Under the pieces are notes generated by a model. The model was not told the origin of the DNA and did not search any database. It was given only the letters and a program-made list of their open reading frames with translations. Made by a program: the position numbers and the translations under genes. Shown here one piece after another: positions 38,747 through 50,471 of a stretch of DNA of 64,000 nucleotides. The DNA lies in NCBI GenBank assembly GCA_036345935.2, contig JADWOT020000004.1:4622168-4686167 (forward strand). Reading direction: 5' to 3'. The stretch is from Taenia hydatigena (lineage: Eukaryota > Platyhelminthes > Cestoda > Cyclophyllidea > Taeniidae). Each line of letters opens with the position of its first letter. The first letter of the stretch is position 1.

Positions 38747-38754
38747 TATTTATA
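38747..38754 (-). promoter_or_regulatory. TATA box of left-arm CAP gene
   Basis: TATAAATA on the minus strand ends 37 bases upstream of the start codon at 38709. This spacing would leave a very short 5' leader. The box is identical in the right arm. Confidence 0.65.
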
Positions 38755-38795
38755 CGCGAAGCATGGCATGGTGAAACATGGTGCGATAGTCTCGT

Positions 38796-38830
38796 CAATC
38801 ATGGTAGGCCAAGCAGACCTACCATGATTG
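38796..38830. promoter_or_regulatory. Perfect 13-bp hairpin upstream of left-arm CAP gene
   Basis: CAATCATGGTAGG and CCTACCATGATTG flank a 9-base centre, about 41 bp upstream of the TATA box. The stem is perfect and is unchanged in the mirror copy at 47520-47554. It may be a dimeric factor-binding site, but no specific factor is implied by the sequence. Confidence 0.4.
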
Positions 38831-39239
38831 TCAAACTGAATCATCCCTATTTCACAACGTTATGGCAATAGCAAACTCCTCGCCATCACATGCTACACCG
38901 TGGGCAGATTTACACAAACAATGTGCCTATATCTCAGCCATTTAATAAGTGATTGTGTGGAACAGAAGCTCCACAGAAGATGTGATGCATTTTGAAGTGT
39001 CAATGCCATATCCTTTACAAGCAGACCAAAGCAGTGCGGCAGACGATCAGATTGAGCCGTCCTCGAGGTCTAGCAGACATCACCCCTATCATCACATGAC
39101 GGCGACGATAACTCATTCCTTGTCTCCCTCATGTAGGTTCCACACTTACCAAGGCTTACACCCTCCCATATTTGCTCCTACGTGCTACGTAACCAACTAT
39201 GCCCTTTTCTACGCAACCCAGTCAGCCGAACACTCTGAC

Positions 39240-40480
39240 ACCAGGTGCAGGGATAACAAAATTACTCACTTCGTTGGTGACTGTCAATGATCCATACCGC
39301 TATCGGTGCCAAGGAGACGGTGAGTGGTTGTATGCTTCTGTCAGAATGTGTGTGTGTGTGATGGAGAGAGGGATTTGGGTATGTTTGCAATGTATGCCTT
39401 ACAACTTCATAATGCAGATGGACAGGGTCAACCGGAGGCTGAATATGAGTTTGCCAAGCAGGTGATTGGAATCGCTACGTCTTGTTGCCAAAATAGGTAC
39501 TCAGGAGTAAGATCGCTACAAAATATAAGGTGTTCAACTTTAGACAACTATGACTCCTCCTTGGGGGAACGCACTGACTGACGCCTATCACAATTGATCT
39601 GCTTCTTCTCTCGCACACAATCGGTAGTCTTTTCGCATTGCAATGAACCCATAATGAAGCCGCACGTTAAGATTGGCAAGACCTAATTCCGATTTGTGAG
39701 TTTTAACAATCTTTTGCTTTGATCAACTTTACTATTTGATTAAGATGGAGTTGGTCGCTTAAGAACTAGAATTTTGCATTAAATGTCCAATTGCTTGCAT
39801 CGCAGACATTCTCTGTGCACGAGTACTGTGGTTAGTAGTTGCGTATTTTAGTGTACCTTTTACGCATGCGGCGGGAACACAGCTCTCGAATTTTGTCCCC
39901 GAGGAGCAGGCTGATCCATCCGACGTCGGTGGAGGCCATCACATAACCTCCCATTCATAAGCTATCGATTCGCTGTTTCGTCTAAGACGATAATGATATC
40001 TCAGAAAGAACCAAAATTCTCATTACGATGGTAGGCGCAGGAAAATGGATGGAAATAAAGAAATCACTGCACTGCACGCATCGCCTATAAATATTTTATT
40101 CAAAAAACCGTAATCACCTGTTTAAGTTGGATTCGAATTGAAATCAAGGTTGACGAGATACCGCATGAATGAAGAATGCTAGACATGTAGATGCCACCGT
40201 CATTTATCGGCTGCCACATTATCTGGAATGCCATTCCACCGCCTAAAGCAAAGTCTGTCACACGAACCCGGCAAACGCCAAGAAGTCTTCATGATTAGCT
40301 TGATTTCAAATAGTTAAGTTGTCAATTAATTGCTAATTATATGCATTTGGATTTTGCAATGATGCTCAAGTGGTCTGTTAATTTCTACTGACAAGGCAAT
40401 ATATATTCAAACGCAGTGGATCTATAAATTCACCGGCATTCAACTCCTTAATATCGCAACATTGCTTATATACCAATTTC
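39240..40480 (+). repeat. Degraded repeat block R1, inner copy in IR2 left arm
   Basis: This aligns piecewise with 5230-5960 and 7605-8330: the (GT)n plus GATGGAGAGAG stretch near 39350, ATTGGCAAGACCTAATTC near 39675, the AGCAGGCTGATCC segment near 39905, and AAATATTTTATTC near 40085. The mirror copy is at about 45860-47110 in the right arm. No coding capacity was found. Confidence 0.55.
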
Positions 40481-40819
40481 TTTACCTCATATGACACATA
40501 ATTCAATTTTTTTGATAATAACATTGATAGTGCGAAAAATTTCATAAGGTTCTAAAGTGAATAAGGCGCTCCTGATAATATTACTCATCCACTGATTCAT
40601 CTGCCACTGGCATACTTAGATATAACACCTACGCATGTGCTTGGAGCTTGTTTGTGTACACACACCAATTGTATAGGTGCTATCTTCAACTTCATCATGC
40701 CCTATAGTCTTGTTGTGGATTGTAGGGTACATTTTGGTTTGAGCGACCAATGGCTATGGGCATCCCTGCTTCTTTCTGGTTGATCGCGAGCAACACTGCC
40801 TCGATGTGAGTCCCCTAAA

Positions 40820-40965
40820 GCAGAGGAAAGTTGAATTAGGTTTTGCCAATGTCAACTCGCGGCCTCATTGTGGACGCATTGTAATACGGAAAAGATCCAT
40901 GTGAGTGTACAAGAAATGAAACAGATCAATTGTGCCAGGCGTCGTTCAGTGCTTTTTCTATTTAA
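40820..40965 (-). repeat. Older inverted copy of 39570-39720 across the IR2 inner boundary
   Basis: The reverse complement contains CAATGAGGCCGCGAGTTGAC and ATTGGCAAAACCTAATTC, matching 39650-39690. It also contains GACGCCTGGCACAATTGATC, matching 39581-39602. The homology passes through the IR2 arm boundary at 40895 into the spacer, so it predates or is independent of the large inverted repeat. Confidence 0.55.
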
Positions 40966-42272
40966 GGCACGTCCAAGCTTCCCTTTGTTGTCAAATGACG
41001 CGGTCACTTGTGCATGACAAAGAAAAGCTCTGCCAAAGTATTAAAGAATATTTTTTGGTGATATGTTCCGTAAAGTCTAGTTTGGGTGCCGAATAAAAGA
41101 GTAGCGAATTGAGTAAACGTGAAAGCGATGAGATAAATGTAGTCATACGGTTCTTCGTAACACTACGCGATTTATGTCTTCTACCTGTCAACACTTTGCC
41201 ACACACGACCACTTAAAGTAGGCCCTTTCCAGACTCCTTCAACGACCCAAACACGCTATTTACAATGTGCTGCTTCTTATCCACCAATTACTCTGCTAAG
41301 TGGCGGCGTTATAATGTAAGGCCATATTAGATTCATTTGCGCCGGTGATTGAAGTCAACCCCTTAACACAAGATGGAGCATGAGATGGTGTCATATGATG
41401 CTCACTCGTGATGCTTGCAGACTATGAAACAAATCGGAGGAATGCAGTTGGCTGCATCTCTGGGCATTGACCGTGAAATTGATTATGGTGAGCACAGTGT
41501 TGCTGCTAAGTGTCAATTTTGCTTATCAGTCGCGGTCGCCCACACAACGCGATTGAGCAGGCTATTGGAGAGATGAATACACATCGTGTAGCTCTAAACA
41601 ATGTCAGCTTACATTAGGCGCAAATTTTAAGGCCTGCATTGTGCATTTTTCAGGATAGTAAAGCTATAAACCATGCTGGGTTCTGTGTGTGACGTCATAT
41701 AATCTTGGGTGGGTTGTAGAGGGTCGATCGAAACGCGTTAATTGTAAAAGAGTTTGAGTGCATTTTAAAAGATAGAAGTAATTAGATTTGCAAAAGACAA
41801 TGGTAGGTTGTTGGTTAAGCTCAATCAAATTTTACGTGTTCACTGGGTGATGCCTACCTCATTAGGCCAAGAATGGCAGTGAATAATTTCCGAGAGAATG
41901 TCCTTAGGCGAAAGTGAGTAATTATTGCTAATACAAGCTGGTACAAATGATTGCATGAAGGCAAAGTGGGTTTTGCGACAGGATAAATTATTGCGCTACT
42001 TCTGATTTATGCTTAAAACAGAATACCACACTTGAAACTGGAGAATGAGCGCATGGATAGATGGGTGATTTGGAGGGTAGGTGGTGGGAATGAGGAAGGA
42101 TTGTGTGACTGGAGGCCAAAATTATTCGGGATAGGTCGACTGACAGGTCATCGGTAGTCTTACTCCTCTTACATCAGCTAAGTCTAGTTGGCATTGCTGA
42201 GGGGCAGGCACACAAATGGCTTGAAACATTAGCATTTTGTTTGCATCAAACTGAAGATAACATCACTACAGA

Positions 42273-42545
42273 TCGCTGGCTGTGCCCATCCGAGAGAACG
42301 CCTCTGTGTGCTACAGCTCACTTGGTTTTGCTGCTAGTTGTAACGCTCCGAAGAGCACCTTTATCCATGTGGCTACCAGATTGGGTGTGCGCTTTGGTTT
42401 GCACCAGAGTGCCTGCGTTGCTCCGAAAACACGACTCTTCACTCGCGAAGAGGCAAAACCACAGATTATGGATGCTCAATCCCAGCATATGAAAATTTCC
42501 TTGGCCTATGCATGGACTATAGGCAAAGGATACGATTGTGCTTAG
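42273..42545 (+). CDS. Unassigned protein-like open frame (possible terminal exon)
   Basis: A possible 3' splice site, CATCACTACAG, ends at 42271. The frame from 42273 runs 90 residues to TAG at 42543-42545, with a mixed composition (segments such as KSTFIHVATRLGVRFGLHQ and TREEAKPQIMDAQSQHMK) that looks less random than most frames here. I do not recognise a family. No upstream exon, promoter or polyadenylation signal was found, and overlapping frames on both strands are also open, which weakens the case. Confidence 0.25.
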   Translation, partial: SLAVPIRENASVCYSSLGFAASCNAPKSTFIHVATRLGVRFGLHQSACVAPKTRLFTREEAKPQIMDAQSQHMKISLAYAWTIGKGYDCA

Positions 42546-42764
42546 TATTTCTGGCCGCCAAGTAAAATGCTTCAACCGACGTCAAACGACAAATGTTAAT
42601 TTGCCTTCTTGACATTGGGACACCTTATTCACCTTCAGGAAGCATTGCAAATCGCTTTTGACATGGTCGAGGTAGTAATGAACTGCTCGCATCACCCCAC
42701 CTTTCGCAAGCCATTACACCTTACCTCGCTTACCTTCAATTGTGAGCTGTCTAGCAATCATACA

Positions 42765-45298
42765 TATGTATATATATATATGATAGACGAAGGGAACGGG
42801 GCTGTTGGCATGGCTCGGAGATCAGGCCACGCGATTTAGAGAATATGACCACCTATGTGACCAAAACCGAAACCGGCAGTCATGATTAGCAAAGTATTGT
42901 AAAAGATGCGGCGCCTTAAAACCCATTGAATGAATAAATTAGGGCCAAGGGATTTCTGCGATAGCGGGTAGTTGCCCTTCAGTCATTAGTGCACAAACCT
43001 CAATCTTGTATCTGATCGATGGTGCACCCTTGCCGAGTCGTAGATTAATGGTTAAAACGGAGTATTGTGGTGTGGACAAGTCGTTGACTAGGTGACAAAA
43101 CGTTTATCACGCAGACTAACTCCTTACCTCAAAGGTGATGATCACTGCAGTGCAGCTGAAGTGGGTTAATCGGCCTGAATTTGTGTACTAACTCGCCATC
43201 TCGAGAGACATTATTCCTGAAATTGCTTATTGCAGCGCTTTTTCTGACTCATGTGAGACAGTTGGGAGTGTTTGCATGCGAAGCCACAAGTTTACATGCG
43301 TTCTTCTTTCGAACGCAGTACACACTCTGCAGCATTGTTGGCATCGAGAGACACCCTCCTTTTACCACCTGTAAGCCTCTTTCTTGCTTCACAGAAATCG
43401 CACTCCTACCTGCAGTCTACGGCGACTGGAATACTCTGAGTGCAAGGCAGGTAGCGTCATCTTGACTTTGGATGCAGAAGTGATTGCACTCCTGAAATGT
43501 ATCAAAAACTCTTACCTTTATTCGTCGATCGAATTTCTCCTGTGTTTAAAAGACATCTTTGGCAGAAAATGTTAGGTTTCGAGTCAAAAAGAAGTTATTT
43601 CTGGAAGGGAGGAGCACACCAAACATTTCTTCAAGGCATTCTATGGCGTGCATCGCGCGTTGTGTCGATGGAGAGGAGGCGGATGTACCAGCGCACACGG
43701 TAGCTGGAAAGGTTGGAGGTGAGGGCGAGGAGAAGAAGGGATGGCTGGAAAAAGAGCAGTTAGATGAATGTAGCATCACCTTTGCAAAATGGAACTGTCT
43801 GCAGTGTCGCCACTCGCCTTCCCGACAGTCGATCAGAACTGATGTGAAGGATATTGACATGTTCTATGGGCTGCTGAGCATTGTGTAGTGGCAACAAGAA
43901 AGATTATTTTGCAGCAATAATTTGTCGAACGCAAAAAATTGCCGAACTTTGCCTCTTGGACGGTAATGGTCATGTCTTTGGTATTCGGCGGCTGTCATCA
44001 CTTCTAACAAGTCCATACCCCGGAGAGGTAACAAATCACTGCAAAATTGGCATTCCTTTAGACTTCAGGTCAATTCTGTCTACTATAATTTATGTCAAAG
44101 ACGAGAACCTCATTGAGACAGATCATACTATTCTTTAGCAATAAACCTATTTATGCTGGCTGCATCAAGCGTTGGAGGGATGTCACCGCAACACGCATTG
44201 GCCAAAATTCATGCGGCACACATGGCAATGCAAATGCAGGCTCTCCTCTGTTCACCTCTGCCACTCCCGCATTCTGTTATCCTGAATTCAAAACAAGGGG
44301 GAGAACTATGCAACCCTAACTGACGATTCTAGCGATTTGTGTATGTGGGGCTAAGGGGAATGCATGCATCCTCCTTATTTATGGCGCCAATGCACAATCG
44401 CGTGCTGCGGTTGATAGTCCTTATCAGCATCATCGCAGAGGCTCACGGTGGCTTTGATACTTGTGCAACTTTATCTTGAATCATCCCGTTAACCAGATGG
44501 TTTACTTTTAGCAAAGGGGTAGTATGCGTCTGGGTGGTTAATAGATGTGTCTAGCTTCACCGCTACCTATCGTATGCTTCACAAAACTTGCCCGAACCAT
44601 TTTAACGCTTTACCACGATAACATGCTTGCTTACTTGCCCAGCAACTCACAATGTTTTCTCTTGTTATCGGCTGTGTGCAAGTCTACTTAAGTTGGTTAG
44701 AGGTATGGCTGCATCCTTGTGGAGGGCACTACGGGTGTTAGCTGCCTGTGATGCGGACCGCCACTCGCCAGCACGGTAGGCTGCTATCCTCTAAGCGCAT
44801 TAAGTAAATGCTGTGACACACTGGTTGATACTATGTTAACAGAACAATGAGTTCTCCCAATCCGGTGATTTCAATCACTACCTTGATTTTAGTATCCATT
44901 GGACCTTTCCCCCATTTCTAATCAAGCTAGTTGTCTGCCGTAAACACACTGAAGGCTCCGATTACACGCATAGACGCTAAAATTGGAAATCACATGGCAA
45001 GATTGTGTTGATGCTGTTGAGCGGAATGATGGACGCCACGCCTAAAATATATTCCGAGGCGATGAACCTGCAAAGATTTGCATCCTAATGTCCACCGAAT
45101 ATGTGACGCTAATTAACGAAGTGGCAACCCAAAAACACATTTCGCGAAGCTGAGTGCGTGCCCCATTTGGACGAAGACAGGAGTAGGTACAGAAGAACAC
45201 CGAACGTGAACAATAAGTGTTCATGAGATAAAGGTAGGTGAACGTGTTATGACGGATTTCAAATTTAAACTACGCATAGGGATAGGGGTCGTGGAATT
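42765..45298 (+). repeat. Unclassified long repeat, copy B (in IR2 spacer)
   Basis: This starts at a TATATATATA run followed by repeat S1 and is collinear with 60585-63220 at about 90-93%. Relative to that copy it lacks about 185 bp around 45200 and retains a 60-bp segment near 43570-43630. It ends at GTCGTGGA, after which the sequence is unrelated to the other copies. It lies in direct orientation to copies A and C and inverted to copy D. Confidence 0.85.
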
Positions 45299-45480
45299 AG
45301 GCCTAGCACTACTTTGTAGCATTGTGTCACATGCTCAACATACTTGACTCGTCTGGGTCGTATGACCTGTAGCTCCTTGAGCACGAACTCCTCAAATCGG
45401 CCATAAATAGTAGCATCTATCGGATTCAATAACACCCGCCCCACAGTCTCAGTCTTTTCCGTATTACAATGCGTCCACAA
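45265..45480 (-). CDS. Unassigned 71-residue open frame spanning the spacer/arm junction
   Basis: The frame starts inside the IR2 right arm, crosses the 154-bp single-copy strip, and ends inside the long repeat. The central part (GRFEEFVLKELQVIRPRR, then YVEHVTQCYK) has a protein-like composition. If real it would be a fragment caught between two rearrangement breakpoints. No family was recognised and it may be a chance frame. Confidence 0.2.
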   Translation of the reverse strand: MWTHCNTEKTETVGRVLLNPIDATIYGRFEEFVLKELQVIRPRRVKYVEHVTQCYKVVLGLIPRPLSLCVV

Positions 45481-47519
45481 TGAGGCCGCGAGTTGACATT
45501 GGCAAAACCTAATTCAACTTTCCTCTGCTTTAGGGGACTCACATCGAGGCAGTGTTGCTCGCGATCAACCAGAAAGAAGCAGGGATGCCCATAGCCATTG
45601 GTCGCTCAAACCAAAATGTACCCTACAATCCACAACAAGACTATAGGGCATGATGAAGTTGAAGATAGCACCTATACAATTGGTGTGTGTACACAAACAA
45701 GCTCCAAGCACATGCGTAGGTGTTATATCTAAGTATGCCAGTGGCAGATGAATCAGTGGATGAGTAATATTATCAGGAGCGCCTTATTCACTTTAGAACC
45801 TTATGAAATTTTTCGCACTATCAATGTTATTATCAAAAAAATTGAATTATGTGTCATATGAGGTAAAGAAATTGGTATATAAGCAATGTTGCGATATTAA
45901 GGAGTTGAATGCCGGTGAATTTATAGATCCACTGCGTTTGAATATATATTGCCTTGTCAGTAGAAATTAACAGACCACTTGAGCATCATTGCAAAATCCA
46001 AATGCATATAATTAGCAATTAATTGACAACTTAACTATTTGAAATCAAGCTAATCATGAAGACTTCTTGGCGTTTGCCGGGTTCGTGTGACAGACTTTGC
46101 TTTAGGCGGTGGAATGGCATTCCAGATAATGTGGCAGCCGATAAATGACGGTGGCATCTACATGTCTAGCATTCTTCATTCATGCGGTATCTCGTCAACC
46201 TTGATTTCAATTCGAATCCAACTTAAACAGGTGATTACGGTTTTTTGAATAAAATATTTATAGGCGATGCGTGCAGTGCAGTGATTTCTTTATTTCCATC
46301 CATTTTCCTGCGCCTACCATCGTAATGAGAATTTTGGTTCTTTCTGAGATATCATCATCGTCTTAGACGAAACAGCGAATCGATAGCTTATGAATGGGAG
46401 GTTATGTGATGGCCTCCACCGACGTCGGATGGATCAGCCTGCTCCTCGGGGACGAAATTCGAGAGCTGTGTTCCCGCCGCATGCGTAAAAGGTACACTAA
46501 AATACGCAACTACTAACCACAGTACTCGTGCACAGAGAATGTCTGCGATGCAAGCAATTGGACATTTAATGCAAAATTCTAGTTCTTAAGCGACCAACTC
46601 CATCTTAATCAAATAGTAAAGCTGATCAAAGCAAAAGATTGTTAAAACTCACAAATCGGAATTAGGTCTTGCCAATCTTAACGCGCGGCTTCATTATGGG
46701 TTCATTGTAGTGCGAAAAGACTACCGATTGTGTGCGAGAGAAGAAGCAGATCAATTGTGATAGGCGTCAATCAGTGCGTTCCCCCAAGGAGGAGTCATAG
46801 TTGTCTAAAGTTGAACACCTTATATTTTGTAGCGATCTTACTCCTGAGTACCTATTTTGGCAACAAGACGTAGCGATTCCAATCACCTGCTTGGCAAACC
46901 CATATTTCTGGCCTCCGGTTGACTCCGTCCATCTGCATTATGAAGTTGTAAGGCATACATTGCAAACATACCCAAATCCCTCTCTCCATCACACACACAC
47001 ACATTCTGACAGAAGCATACAACCACTCACCGTCTCCTTGGCACCGATAGCGGTATGGATCATTGACAGTCACCAACGAAGTGAGTAATTTTGTTATCCC
47101 TGCACCTGGTGTCAGAGTGTTCGGCTGACTGGACTGCGTAGAAAAAGGCATAGTTGGTTACGTAGCACGTAGGAGCAAATATGGGAGGGTGTAAGCCTTG
47201 GTAAGTGTGGAACCTACATGAGGGAGACAAGGAATGAGTTATCGTCGCCGTCATGTGATGATAGGGGTGATGTCTGCTAGACCTCGAGGGTGGCTCAATC
47301 TGATCGTCTGCCGCACTGCTTTGGTCTGCTTATAAAGGATATGACATTGACACTTCAAAATGCATCACATCTTCTGTGGAGCTTCTGTTCCACACAACCA
47401 CTTATTAAATGGCTGAGATATAGGCACATTATTTGTGTAAATCTGCCCACGGTGTAGCATGTGATGGCGAGGAGTTTGCTATTGCCATAACGTTGTGAAA
47501 TAGGGATGATTCAGTTTGA

Positions 47520-47554
47520 CAATCATGGTAGGTCTGCTTGGCCTACCATGATTG
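47520..47554. promoter_or_regulatory. Perfect 13-bp hairpin upstream of right-arm CAP gene
   Basis: This is the mirror of the hairpin at 38796-38830, with the same 13-bp stem and 9-base centre. It lies 41 bp upstream of the TATA box at 47596. Confidence 0.4.
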
Positions 47555-47595
47555 ACGAGACTATCGCACCATGTTTCACCATGCCATGCTTCGCG

Positions 47596-47603
47596 TATAA
47601 ATA
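47596..47603 (+). promoter_or_regulatory. TATA box of right-arm CAP gene
   Basis: TATAAATA ends 37 bases before the ATG at 47641, the standard core promoter element. Transcription would be expected to start about 25-30 bases downstream, within about 20 bases of the ATG. Confidence 0.65.
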
Positions 47604-47640
47604 GGTGGGAGTTTCTTGCCCTCCTAGTCCACTTGCCAAG

Positions 47641-48876
47641 ATGATATGCCCAAGGAACGGTGAGTTGACAATTACAGAGTGAATGCCAATCTCTCACATA
47701 GATGTTGATCTGCACAAGCAAAGTAGTGACTCTGCATAATTTTTGCTTGCCAGGTCTCTTTGTGATAGTCATCAGCCTGATTACTCTCCTATCTGTTGCA
47801 TCGCATCAGGTGTCCACAGATGTAGAACAGGCCCAAATGCTAGAGGCTCATTTGGAAGTTCGAGAAAATGTTTACCCTCCTGCCAGCGATATGCTACTAA
47901 TGGTGCGTACCTTCTCCTCATGGCCGTAGTTAGCAGCACACTTGTCCGCACTTCATGTTACCCCACGTAATAGTACACTTAGCAACATTTGATAACGTTC
48001 GTTTCTACTTATCCAGGAGTACTCGAATGAACTGGAACTACTAGCAGATTATTGGGCCAGTCGATGCAGATTCGAGCATCCCGATTGGACGCAATATCCA
48101 CAGTACAAGGGACTTGGCCAGAATATAGCAGCTGTCGGTGGTTTCAAGCCAGCTATCACCGAAGCCGCTTGTGGGTGGAGGGATGAATACAAGTATTACA
48201 GCTACTTCAACAACTCCTGCAGCTACGTGTGTGGCCATTACACACAGGTGAGAGAGCAGCATGTGCACGCTACTAGTTGGGCGCAGCGCATAGATGCCAT
48301 TCGGGGTGTCTTGTAGTCATTTTTCCCAAGTATTAAATGAATACTTGCATGTTAATACAGGGTGTGGGAGCAAATGGGTAGAAGTAAAGTACATGGTACT
48401 ATGTGGCAAAGCACCAAGTAGCATAGCTCGTCATGCTTTCTCTGTGCATAACCAGATGGTTTGGGCGAATTCAAATCTGGTGGGTTGCGCCATGCGACAA
48501 TGCAATTACATGCGGCCTGAGTGGAGAAATCCACAATTCTTTACAGTGTGTCAATACAAGCCTGCGTAAGTGTGATTCCCTTTAAAGAAGATTGCTGGAT
48601 TTGCTGACTGACAGACTGAGTGGATGACTGTTCAGCTGTTGGAACAGCACATCTTTGGTTTGTGCGATTGTGACAGATGTAGTGAATCCTTTTAGGGGGA
48701 ACTATCATGGAAGACTGCCGTATACATATGGAGCCAGTTGCAGCAAATGCCCGAAGGGATACTTCTGTTTCCGCAAACAGTGCGTCAAAAAGCCTACATG
48801 CAAAAAAGTGCTGCCGACATTGGTGTTGAAAGATCCTAAAGACAGAGCTCTGCCGAAATGCGTGCTGTGGAATTGA
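47641..48876 (+). CDS. CAP-superfamily (SCP/TAPS, venom-allergen-like) secreted protein, IR2 right arm copy
   Basis: Exons are 47641-47659, 47754-47902, 48017-48247, 48456-48565 and 48696-48876 (690 nt, 229 residues). Introns are 94, 114, 208 and 130 bp, all GT-AG. The ATG was chosen because it follows the TATA box and leads into a signal peptide (residues 8-22). CAP features are His77 in FEHPD, Gln91 in GLGQNIAA where most relatives have Glu, Glu113 in GWRDEYKYY, and His130 in CGHYTQMVW, which fits the first CAP family signature. VCQYKPAGNY (164-173) is close to the second signature. A C-terminal cysteine cluster (185-225) extends past the CAP fold. The product should be secreted through the ER. 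It differs from the left-arm copy at six residues, with several silent changes. AATATA at 49012-49017 is a possible variant polyadenylation signal. Confidence 0.92.
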
Positions 48877-50435
48877 GCCTAGCAATCACCGCCTGGACTG
48901 GTTGCATTTGTTCTGACGTCGTTGGCGTCGAGCACGTCTCATCCTTATCCCACTGCGTCCACTTTCTTTCCAGCTTTGAGTGCCAAGTCATTTTATGTTG
49001 CTGATAACTCTAATATAATCAGTGCCTTCTTCGCTGTTGCCCAAGAGAATGGGTGATCTCTGTCTTAGGTATTTGCGATGCCTCACTAGATGGGAGCGAA
49101 AATGGAGTAGAACTTAGGCGTCCATCTTTTGCAAGCACTACGATTGCCAACGCTCTACAAATCGTGGGAATGTTGACATACTTAAAGCAGGATATATCTG
49201 TAAAGTAGTTAAGTGTAGACATATAGTCGTAATCAAGTTTCGGAGGTTGCGCTCTTAGCATCTGAGAAGGGTTTGTGCATTGCAGCATAATTATTTGCCT
49301 TTTCATCCTATTTTGCTGGATATTAGTGGCTTAGACTTCTGTTGTAGGTTGGTAGAGGTGGCATGAAACCCATCACTGATCAACTACTTTGGTTACTGCA
49401 ATGTTATCATTCTTCTGAAGTTGTGTCTACACTCTGACTGGCAGTGTGTTAATTAACAAATGCGGTATGCTATTGGAGATCTCCCAAATGTCATTTGATT
49501 TGTCCAAGATTTGAAGCAAACAATATGTTGCGTTATTGTGCCTCTTTTGCGGATGCAGTTCCGAATATAAATAGTGCATTGGTGTTTTGGCAATTAGAGT
49601 TGGGCAAATTGACGTAATTGAACCGCGATGAATCGTATGACTTGGTGGCAATTTCGATATTTAAATGGCCTATGTATGCACACAGTGCTGACTGCCACTT
49701 AATGTGCCGCAGAGTAGAAGTGGTGAAGTTCTTTTGGTGCCACAGAATAGAATGAGTTCGGTGCGGATTATGGGTGTTGATTTTTGCGATGGACATGACT
49801 TTGATGAGGGTGACCATTTGTCAACGCGTAAGAGTGGGGGCACATAAATGATAGTTATGGGGCAGGATTTCAACTGATGAGGATAAGATGGACAAGGATG
49901 TGATGTTTAAAATGTCCACTAACCAGACATGGATGTGAGACATTAAAATACGCGTAACTAGGACCTCTGCTAAGGATGCACTTATCTCCAACAGTCGGAG
50001 AATTCACGGTAGCCCAGTGTTTGGAGTAATAGCGCTATCAGCACTGGATGGAGCATGAGTTGCCACAAATCGACTCCATTAGTCGGTCTGAGTAGCTGTT
50101 CTTTGTGTATCGTAAGCAGCCCACTCACCGTGTTTACGAGACAGTCGCTGAAAACCTCGCATGATTAATGCGGTCGGTTTGTGGTTTAGCCTTGATGTCG
50201 CTTGACTTGCTACACACCAGGTCATTTAGTCCAAAGCGTGTCTGCTGAAATTCTATTTCATTGTACATGCGCAGCCTACAAGATTCTATTATCTGAATAC
50301 ATTTTGAGACCTTCGTCTCGCGACCATTCCTTCCTTACACCTCTGTTTTCCTTGTTTTGAATAGTGTCGTGCCAAATTTACAAGATGTCAAGAGGCCCGT
50401 AGTTGTGCAGGGTGGTGAGAATTAAGTTTCACCGT

Positions 50436-50471
50436 ACCTTACCTATCAACATCCAGTATGCTCAATCCGGT
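50436..50471 (-). repeat. Short recurring motif M1, IR2 right arm copy
   Basis: This is the mirror of 35821-35855. Read on the minus strand it is ACCGGATTGAGCATACTGGA followed by TGTTGATAGGTAAG. Confidence 0.5.

Larger units (their letters stand above)
25892..40895 (+). repeat. IR2 left arm (15-kb inverted repeat)
   Basis: This arm matches the reverse complement of 45453-61697. Paired positions sum to about 86,350 near the centre; the sum shifts to 87,630-87,730 further out because of indels in each arm. The central 130 bp next to the spacer (40760-40895 against 45453-45590) look identical, the CAP gene region is about 97%, and the outer kilobases are about 82-90%. It contains one CAP gene, one 5S rRNA gene and a 1225-bp insertion. 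The stretches 27390-29274, 30505-34865, 34989-37473 and 38831-39239 hold no gene I can support. Confidence 0.95.
40896..45452. other. IR2 spacer (centre of the large inverted repeat)
   Basis: This 4.56-kb segment is not inverted-repeated. The left part (40966-42764) is single-copy, with one protein-like open frame near 42.3-42.5 kb and nothing else recognised. The right part (42765-45298) is a copy of the unclassified long repeat. The last 154 bp (45299-45452) form a short single-copy strip next to the right arm. Confidence 0.8.
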
